In this document: positions 17,758 to 23,467 of the stretch, in pieces | Numbering within the stretch: position 1 is the stretch's first letter | How the letters are laid out: each line of letters starts with the position of its first letter | Assembly: GCA_023954855.1 (NCBI GenBank) | Contig: JAGSGY010000011.1 | Coordinates: forward strand, 39,724 to 103,723 | Direction of reading: 5' to 3' | Source of the DNA: Pseudomonadota bacterium | GTDB lineage: Bacteria > Myxococcota_A > UBA796 > GCA-2862545 | DNA length: 64,000 nt | The notes under the pieces: generated by a model | Database searches by the model: none | What the model was told of the DNA's origin: nothing | Seen by the model: the letters and a program-made list of their open reading frames with translations, nothing else | Translations under genes and position numbers: made by a program

Positions 17758-18417
17758 ATGATCAACCCCATCACCATGTTCCAGGACGGCGGTCCGTTCA
17801 TGTACTTCATCCTCATCGCGGCTGTGTTCGCGATGGCGATTGCATTTGAGCGGCTGTTCTACATCTTCTTCCGCGCCAACATCAACGCAACCGCGTTCAT
17901 GGCGCAGGTCCAGAAGCTGATCATGGCCAACAACATCGACCGCGCGATCAAGCTCTGCAACGCAGAGCCGCACGCTGCTCTCCCCAAGGTTGTCAAGGCC
18001 GGCCTCACCCGCGCCAACCGCACCGAGAAGGAGATTGAGAACGCGATCGACGAGGCGACCCTCGAGGTCGGCCCGATCCTCAACAAGCGCACCGGCTACC
18101 TGTCGATGCTCGCCAACGTTGCAACGCTGCTCGGCCTGCTCGGAACCATCATGGGTCTGATTCAGGCTTTCGAGGCTGTGGCCCATGCCTCCGCCGAGAT
18201 GAAGCAGACGCTGCTGGCTGCCGGTATCTCCGTCGCCATGTACACCACCGCTGGTGGTCTGGTCGTCGCTATCCCGACCCTCATCCTGCACGCCATCGTC
18301 TTGGCGCGTACCAACAAGATCCTCGACGACATTGACCAGTACGGTCTCAAGACGGTGAACCTGCTCACCGCTCGTCGTCGCGGCGGTCTCAAGGAAGAGG
18401 TTGCGGCAGAGGCCTAG
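17758..18417 (+). CDS. TolQ/ExbB/MotA-family proton channel protein (AglR-like)
   Basis: The 219-residue inner-membrane protein has the TolQ/ExbB layout. One N-terminal membrane segment lies at about 14-38. A cytoplasmic loop (40-112) contains the KAGLTRANRTEKEIENAIDEA helix. Two closing segments lie at 114-138 (LANVATLLGLLGTIMGLI) and 155-183 (ISVAMYTTAGGLVVAIP), with the conserved Thr residues of the proton path. It forms the pentameric stator ring around the ExbD-type proteins encoded next. I chose the ATG at 17758 after a CGGAG site; a GTG at 17725 would add eleven unlikely residues. With two ExbD genes it matches the AglRQS motor arrangement. Confidence 0.92.
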   Translation: MINPITMFQDGGPFMYFILIAAVFAMAIAFERLFYIFFRANINATAFMAQVQKLIMANNIDRAIKLCNAEPHAALPKVVKAGLTRANRTEKEIENAIDEATLEVGPILNKRTGYLSMLANVATLLGLLGTIMGLIQAFEAVAHASAEMKQTLLAAGISVAMYTTAGGLVVAIPTLILHAIVLARTNKILDDIDQYGLKTVNLLTARRRGGLKEEVAAEA

Positions 18418-18473
18418 GCCTTTAACCGCACTGTTCGCCCGCCGACCTCCCCACCGGTCATTGGAGCCACTCT

Positions 18474-19019
18474 ATGGCTAAGAAGCGACTCGGAACTGCT
18501 GAGGAATTGAACCTGGTTCCTATCATGAACCTGGTCACCATCCTCATCCCGTTCCTTCTGATGGCAGCACAGTTCATCAGCTTGGCTGTCATCGACTCAA
18601 CCTTGCCCGCTATCGGCCCACCACAGCCGCCTAGTGAGCAAGAAGATGACGACCCGCCGCTGAGTCTGTCCGTGATGATCACGGATGAGGGCTTCACGGT
18701 GAAGGGCAGTGGCATCGACGAGATCGTCGGCGCCAGTGAAGACGAAGGCGAAGAAGCCGGACCGACCATTCCCTGCACCGTGCAGGGCTGTCCGACTCCC
18801 GACACCTACAACGTCGCCGAGCTGACCCGCATGCTGACTGAGATCAAGGACCTTCCGGGCAATGAGGATGAAGAAAACGTCATCCTCGTCCCCGAGTCAC
18901 GGGTTCCGTACGAGGTCCTGGTCTTGACCATGGACTCCGCGCGTAACGATCCTTCGCAGAAGGTCGATGGCAAGTCCCGCATCCTTTTCCCCTTCGTCGT
19001 CATCGCCGGCGGCGCGTGA
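18474..19019 (+). CDS. TolR/ExbD-family protein with Asn in place of the membrane Asp
   Basis: The 181-residue protein has a single N-terminal membrane helix (about 14-35, LVPIMNLVTILIPFLLMA) and a periplasmic domain, the ExbD/TolR layout. The position that is Asp in the proton-carrying helix of TolR and ExbD is Asn19 here (codon AAC). The periplasmic part contains an acidic insert and a Cys pair (IPCTVQGCPTP). It probably forms a mixed dimer with the downstream paralogue inside the ring of the TolQ-like protein. It is 56 bases after that gene and 15 bases before the next ExbD gene. Confidence 0.88.
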   Translation: MAKKRLGTAEELNLVPIMNLVTILIPFLLMAAQFISLAVIDSTLPAIGPPQPPSEQEDDDPPLSLSVMITDEGFTVKGSGIDEIVGASEDEGEEAGPTIPCTVQGCPTPDTYNVAELTRMLTEIKDLPGNEDEENVILVPESRVPYEVLVLTMDSARNDPSQKVDGKSRILFPFVVIAGGA

Positions 19020-19034
19020 TTCTGGGAGCACAGA

Positions 19035-19568
19035 ATGGCTAAGAAAAAGGGACGTCGTCCTACAGTCGAGGGTGAGCTCAGCATCACCTCGATGATGGAC
19101 ATGATGACCATCATTCTCGTCTTCCTCCTGAAGAGCTACTCCACCGAGGACATCTCGGTGAAGGCTTCGGATGACCTCGAGATCCCCCTGTCGTCGGCCA
19201 AAAAGCCGCCGCGTCTGGCGGTCAACCTTGTTGTCACCCGCTCTCAGGTTCTCGTTGACTCGGTTCCGGTGCTCTCGCTTGAGCGCGTCCCGGACGAGGA
19301 GACTGGCGAAGAGATCGTGCGTGTTCCCGAGGATGAGAAGAAGGGCCAGATGGTCTCGAAGCTCTACGACCGTCTCCTTGAGAAGGCGGAGTATGCCGAG
19401 GAGCTGAGCCAGCGCGCTGGCACCGAGGACTCCGAGTTCAAGGGACAGATTCTTCTCCAGTGCGATCGTCGACTTCCGTTCAACGTCATCCGTGAGGTCA
19501 TGTACACCGCGGGTCAGGCAAAGTTCGGCGAGTTCAAGTTTGTCGTCATCCAGGGTGGCGAAGGCTGA
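19035..19568 (+). CDS. TolR/ExbD-family protein with intact membrane Asp
   Basis: The 177-residue protein has one N-terminal membrane helix (about 17-33, ITSMMDMMTIILVFLL) with the conserved proton-binding Asp at residue 22, then a periplasmic domain ending PFNVIREVMYTAGQAKFGEFKFVVI, a typical ExbD closing strand-helix-strand. It is the proton-competent partner of the Asn-bearing paralogue just upstream, making a TolQ-TolR-TolR motor like AglR-AglQ-AglS. A strong terminator follows 20 bases after the stop. Confidence 0.92.
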   Translation: MAKKKGRRPTVEGELSITSMMDMMTIILVFLLKSYSTEDISVKASDDLEIPLSSAKKPPRLAVNLVVTRSQVLVDSVPVLSLERVPDEETGEEIVRVPEDEKKGQMVSKLYDRLLEKAEYAEELSQRAGTEDSEFKGQILLQCDRRLPFNVIREVMYTAGQAKFGEFKFVVIQGGEG

Positions 19569-19587
19569 TTCGCACCAGCTGAAGCTG

Positions 19588-19626
19588 AAGTCCGCCGTAG
19601 CCTCGCTGCGGCGGACTTTGTTTTTT
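19588..19626 (+). terminator. Intrinsic terminator after the ExbB-ExbD-ExbD genes
   Basis: A perfect 10-bp stem (19588-19597 with 19609-19618, arms AAGTCCGCCG/CGGCGGACTT) with an 11-base loop runs into a T-rich tract (19617-19626). It separates the motor genes from the FHA/TonB-like gene. Confidence 0.85.
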
Positions 19627-19776
19627 CTATGATGCTCAATGATGAGCAGCGTTTGGGTCGGCACGTAAGCCAGCCGTTTTGGTGGATTCCTGCGGGGTTT
19701 GGCGGCGTTCAGTCGATGCTTCGCCAGCCGGGTGCCACCGGGCTAGTCTACGTTCCGTATTTCGGCAGACCTTTGC

Positions 19777-19805
19777 TTGTCAGCCGCCCCTTCCAAGTCT
19801 ATTCT
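19777..19805 (+). promoter_or_regulatory. Candidate sigma-70-like promoter for the FHA/TonB-like gene
   Basis: TTGTCA (19777-19782), a 17-base spacer and TATTCT (19800-19805) lie downstream of the motor-operon terminator, so the FHA/TonB-like gene can be transcribed on its own. The implied leader is about 150 bases. Confidence 0.5.
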
Positions 19806-19880
19806 CGCCCTGCCTTTGGTCTGTTTTCAAAGGCGCAGTGGCCCTGCAATTCCCCATGACTGACGCTGCTCTCACAACCT

Positions 19881-19899
19881 GTGAACCTTTTCGGTTCAC
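19881..19899 (+). promoter_or_regulatory. Leader hairpin upstream of the FHA/TonB-like gene
   Basis: Perfect 7-bp arms GTGAACC/GGTTCAC enclose a 5-base loop (TTTTC). No T-tract follows, so it is not a simple terminator. It may be an operator or RNA element; function unknown. Confidence 0.35.
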
Positions 19900-19960
19900 G
19901 ATGGTCAGAGTGGCTAGGCGTCAGAAGGCGCTGGGGAACCAGGCATCGGAGTCCTGATCG

Positions 19961-21319
19961 ATGGCAGCGCAGGCCAATAAAGAAAAGAAGAAGGTGCTCC
20001 GGATCGGCGTGATCCAGGGCGGCAAGCTCGTGCAGCAGCGCCTGATTCCCTCTGGTGAGTCCGTTACCATTGGCGAGAGCGCCAAGGCGACCTTCGTCTT
20101 TCCGAAGACGGGGCTCCCGCGGGCTGAATACCCTCTGTTTGTGCACCGGAAGGGCGACTACGTCCTGAACTTCACCGAGGGCATGAAGGGCAAGATCTCT
20201 TCTGGCGGCGTCGCGGTGACCCTGGCGAAGCTCCGGAGTGACCCGGGTGTGGCGCACCAGGGTGGTAGCTGGCGCCTCGGGCTCACGAACCAGGACCGTG
20301 GAAAGGTCGCTGTCGGCGATGTGACCGTGCTGTTCCAGTTCGTTCCGCCTCCGCCGGTACAGGCTGTCCAGCCGCTTAAGGCCATGGACTTCCGTCCCAG
20401 GCTTCTCGAAGATGACGATCCAGTCTTTCTCGGGTTCTTGGGTGTTTGGTGCGCGCTTGCGCTGATTCTTCTCGTGTTCGTCTACGTGTCAGATCCGCCG
20501 GAGTACACGCTCGAAGAGATGCCGGATCGCTTCACCAAGATCGTGCTTCAGCCCGAAGCACCCGAGGTCGAGCCTGAAGAGGCGGAAGAAACCGAAGAGG
20601 TCGACGAGAACGCGGAGGCTGCCGAGGCTGAAGAGGCCGAGCCCGAAGAGGTCGAGCCCGAAGAGCCGAAGGAGCCGAAGTCGGTCGAAGAGGTTGCTGC
20701 CGACCAGCAGCAGCAGATCGAAGAGCTCAAGGAAAAGAGCCTACTCCTCAAGATGCTCACCACTCGTAGTGAGCATGGTGTGGGCACTGCCGAGGACGCC
20801 TTCGCCGAGGGCGACGCGGGGATTGGCGATCTCGACGCGGCGCTGGAAGGCGTCGGAGGTGTTGAGATGGCTACCGGCGAGAACGGTGGCATTCGCGGCG
20901 GCACCGGCACCACCGAAGACGCTGACATCGGCGTGGTCGGTCGGGCAGGCGGCGGCTCGTCGGATCTCGGAGACGGTCCGTCGACGACGATCAAGGGCTC
21001 CGTGGCTTCAGGCACTGTCGACGCTGGCGACCTCGAGGACGGAGATCTCATCCGTCGCACGATCAGCAAGAACCAAGGTGCGCTGACGTACTGCTATGAG
21101 CAGCGTCTCCGTCAGAATCCCTCCCTCTCTGGACGCGTGGAAGTCGAGTGGGCCATCCGCCAAGGACGCCCCACGGGAATCTCGGTCTTCGCCAACTCGA
21201 CGGGTGACGACGCGTTTGGTGAGTGCATTGTCGGCAAGATCGCGCGCTGGCGCTTCGATGGCGTAGACACCGATGGTGACCTCGTCAGCGCTCCGTTCGT
21301 GTTCTCTCCGAAGAACTAG
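19961..21319 (+). CDS. FHA-like / TonB-like envelope-spanning protein with AgmX/PglI C-terminal domain (GltG-like)
   Basis: The 452-residue protein has a cytoplasmic N-terminal domain (about 12-128) with an FHA-like strand pattern (GESVTIGESAKATFVF) but without the usual Arg-Ser-His phosphothreonine pocket. One membrane helix lies at about 155-177. An acidic Pro/Glu-rich periplasmic stalk spans about 185-245, followed by a Gly-rich linker. The C-terminal domain (about 350-452) contains IRRTISKNQGALTYCYEQRL and FGECIVGKIARWRF, the paired-Cys pattern of the AgmX/PglI C-terminal domain seen in Myxococcus gliding proteins. It should carry motor force across the periplasm to the outer membrane, as TonB does. 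Confidence 0.88.
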   Translation: MAAQANKEKKKVLRIGVIQGGKLVQQRLIPSGESVTIGESAKATFVFPKTGLPRAEYPLFVHRKGDYVLNFTEGMKGKISSGGVAVTLAKLRSDPGVAHQGGSWRLGLTNQDRGKVAVGDVTVLFQFVPPPPVQAVQPLKAMDFRPRLLEDDDPVFLGFLGVWCALALILLVFVYVSDPPEYTLEEMPDRFTKIVLQPEAPEVEPEEAEETEEVDENAEAAEAEEAEPEEVEPEEPKEPKSVEEVAADQQQQIEELKEKSLLLKMLTTRSEHGVGTAEDAFAEGDAGIGDLDAALEGVGGVEMATGENGGIRGGTGTTEDADIGVVGRAGGGSSDLGDGPSTTIKGSVASGTVDAGDLEDGDLIRRTISKNQGALTYCYEQRLRQNPSLSGRVEVEWAIRQGRPTGISVFANSTGDDAFGECIVGKIARWRFDGVDTDGDLVSAPFVFSPKN

Positions 21320-21414
21320 GTCAGACCCTTCGGTTGGCCGGTCCAAGGCGTTGCTTGACGGTGATGCCTCGGAGCGGGTACGAAGGAAGTGGTGCCATCC
21401 CTCTGGAGAACCCG

Positions 21415-21954
21415 ATGTTTCGAACTCTCTCACTCCTCCTCCTCCTGGCGACGCCTGTCGCTATGGCCCAGGACGGGGGAATTGCCGGCGACCTGGAGCG
21501 GGCATCTGCGACCAGCGACGGCGAGAAGCTTGACTACGCTGAGGCTTCCACGGCGGAGCTGAAGTCGGCTGTACTCGAAGTTGCGGGCCTGCTCGAAGAG
21601 GCCCGACGGACGGGAGATGATGTGGAGCGCCTCGAGTGCATCACGCGTCACCTACAGAGCCTTCGCGTGCTTCTGAACTCCGTTCAGGAGGGCACCGCGC
21701 AACTCTCGGCTGAGCTGAGCGGCTCGACCGCACAAGCCGATCACACCTTCCGGCGCATCGTGGTTGCGCGAGGCAAGGGACGCGAGCTGCTCGCCCTGGC
21801 CCTCCAGTGCACGGATGACGGTTCCGCCTCTGACGGAAGTACCGTTGTCGACTGGACTTCCGAGCTCCTCGACAACACCGAAGACCTCGACGGCGTTTCT
21901 GAAGATCCGCTCGATCTTGGCTTTGACCCACCGGCTGCAAGCCCTTACCAGTAG
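21415..21954 (+). CDS. Secreted helical protein, candidate partner of the outer-membrane barrel
   Basis: The 179-residue product has a clear signal peptide (FRTLSLLLLLATPVAMAQD) and a mostly helical mature region with heptad-like leucines (ELKSAVLEVAGLLEEA, HLQSLRVLLNSVQEG), two cysteines (LECITRH, ALQCTDD) and an acidic tail. I recognise no family. I chose the ATG at 21415, with GGAG upstream, because it begins the signal peptide; an earlier in-frame start at 21334 is unlikely. It lies between the FHA/TonB-like gene and the barrel gene, so a periplasmic role in the same machine is plausible. Confidence 0.72.
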   Translation: MFRTLSLLLLLATPVAMAQDGGIAGDLERASATSDGEKLDYAEASTAELKSAVLEVAGLLEEARRTGDDVERLECITRHLQSLRVLLNSVQEGTAQLSAELSGSTAQADHTFRRIVVARGKGRELLALALQCTDDGSASDGSTVVDWTSELLDNTEDLDGVSEDPLDLGFDPPAASPYQ

Positions 21955-22046
21955 ACCCGCGTCCGCGAGTGTATTATCGACGGCGTCGCGACTGACGTGC
22001 TGGGAGACCCTTGGGCCCGAAGAGTGTGAACGAAGGGATGCGAACG

Positions 22047-23294
22047 ATGCGCTACGGCGTGGCTGCGGTCACGTGCGCCTTGCTTGCGCCAGCCGTCGGA
22101 GTGGCCGCTCCTGGTGACCACATTCATGTGGGCGAAGCGGTGCTGACGCCCACCCTGGACCTTGGGCTCGAGCATCGGACCAATGTGTACCGGCGTGACC
22201 AGCGGTTTGTCGCAGGAACCGCCTTTCGCGTTGCGCCCGGACTCGACCTCTCTCTCGATGGTCCAGAGGTCTTCGTCGGCATCAACGGCGAGTGGGAGCT
22301 TCGCAAGTACATCCAGTCCTATGCGACCAACCTCGATCGTCTCAACGATTTCAACCTCGGTGGTCGGGTTGACCTGTTCCGCAATCGGCCGCTGGGCCTC
22401 GAGCTGCGAGAGTCCGCGACGCTGCGGAACAACACGGTGGACAGCGGTGGTGCAGAAGACCCATTCGCGACCCAGCTTCGCAACGAGGCCGGAGCACGGG
22501 TAAAGATTCGCTTCGGGCCAGCGTTGGAAGTCGTGCCCGGCTTCACGCATACATTCGACGACTTCCGCGTTCCAGATGGCGCCATCGTCGGCAACCCCGA
22601 CCGGCACTACAACACGCGGTCGGGCCTGACGCCCGGACTCGCTGCGCAGTGGAAGTTCTTTCCACGCACGGCCTTGGTCTTCGACTCAAGCCTGACGTTC
22701 TTCTCTTGGTCTGAGAATCAGATCTCACGACTTGCCCAGCAGCCTGGGTCGTTGAGCGTGGCGATTCCGAACTCGACGCACCTGAAGGTGAAGACGGGTC
22801 TACGCGGGCGCGTGAGTGAGAACATCACGACGACCGTCGAGCTTGGGTACGGCTTCGCCAACTACAAGTCCGAGGGCCTGACCGGTTCCGGAGAGATTGC
22901 TGCCGACCTCGGTGGACTGAAGGGGCTGCTCGTCACTGCGCAGGCCCAGTACCTTCTCACGCCACGGCAGAAGTTCACGGTCGGCTACAAGAAAGACTTC
23001 GCCGATAGCTGGTTCAGCAACTTCATGACCTACAACCACCTGTACCTCAAGCACCACGGTGCCTACGGTGAGCGGGTGACCTCCGATGTAGAGCTCATGA
23101 TGCGTTTCGAAGGGTACGAAGGCGCCGTCCTCCGCGACGACCGGATGCTTCGTGTGAAGGCCGACGGCACGTTCGCACTGCAGGACTGGGCGAGCACGAC
23201 GGTGGGGCTCTGGTATACGCAGCGGAGCTCGACCGATGCGTTGGTCGCCTGGAACGACATCAACATCCACTGGCTTGCCACGTTCACCTACTAA
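22047..23294 (+). CDS. Outer-membrane beta-barrel protein, candidate outer-membrane module of the Agl/Glt-like machine
   Basis: The 415-residue product has a signal peptide (VAAVTCALLAPAVGVAAPGD) and then alternating polar/aromatic strands throughout (for example RVDLFRNRPLGLELRESATL and KVKTGLRGRVSENITTTVEL), ending in an aromatic residue (IHWLATFTY) as barrel proteins do. It looks like the putative beta-barrel porin 2 type. The ATG at 22047 has an AAGGG site 9 bases upstream; ATG 22038 is an alternative. GltA/B/H-type barrels form the outer part of the Myxococcus machine, so this gene's place at the end of the cluster suggests the same role. Confidence 0.8.
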   Translation: MRYGVAAVTCALLAPAVGVAAPGDHIHVGEAVLTPTLDLGLEHRTNVYRRDQRFVAGTAFRVAPGLDLSLDGPEVFVGINGEWELRKYIQSYATNLDRLNDFNLGGRVDLFRNRPLGLELRESATLRNNTVDSGGAEDPFATQLRNEAGARVKIRFGPALEVVPGFTHTFDDFRVPDGAIVGNPDRHYNTRSGLTPGLAAQWKFFPRTALVFDSSLTFFSWSENQISRLAQQPGSLSVAIPNSTHLKVKTGLRGRVSENITTTVELGYGFANYKSEGLTGSGEIAADLGGLKGLLVTAQAQYLLTPRQKFTVGYKKDFADSWFSNFMTYNHLYLKHHGAYGERVTSDVELMMRFEGYEGAVLRDDRMLRVKADGTFALQDWASTTVGLWYTQRSSTDALVAWNDINIHWLATFTY

Positions 23295-23416
23295 GGTGTG
23301 CCTGGTGAGGGGATGAACGAAGGGCCCTTCGGATCCGTCGCGGAAATGAGCGGATGGAAGGGGAGGGGATTACTGCCGTCCGGGGTTCACATGGACCTCA
23401 TGTATGACATTAGGTT

Positions 23417-23446
23417 TTGTCGTGACGCGTCAAGAGGTGCTAGACT
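23417..23446 (+). promoter_or_regulatory. Candidate promoter upstream of ftsK
   Basis: TTGTCG (23417-23422), an 18-base spacer and TAGACT (23441-23446) lie 22 bases before the ftsK start. The same -35 core and an identical -10 hexamer recur upstream of lolA. Confidence 0.5.
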
Positions 23447-23467
23447 CCGCGCACGAGAGGCCGTTCT

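Larger units (their letters stand above)
19569..19960 (+). other. 392-base intergenic region: terminator, promoter and leader
   Basis: This is the longest gap in the window. It holds the terminator at 19588-19626, a candidate promoter at 19777-19805 and a hairpin at 19881-19899 in the presumed leader of the FHA/TonB-like gene. Short open frames inside it (for example from 19629) lack ribosome sites and recognisable features, so I do not call a gene. Confidence 0.6.

Noticed and set aside
19629..19957. Short open frames before the FHA/TonB-like gene
   Set aside because: They lack ribosome sites and recognisable composition, and a promoter and leader hairpin occupy the same stretch.
23318..23331. 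14-bp perfect palindrome between the barrel gene and ftsK
   Set aside because: It is a short GC-rich palindrome with no T-tract and no second copy seen, so chance or a weak operator is as likely.
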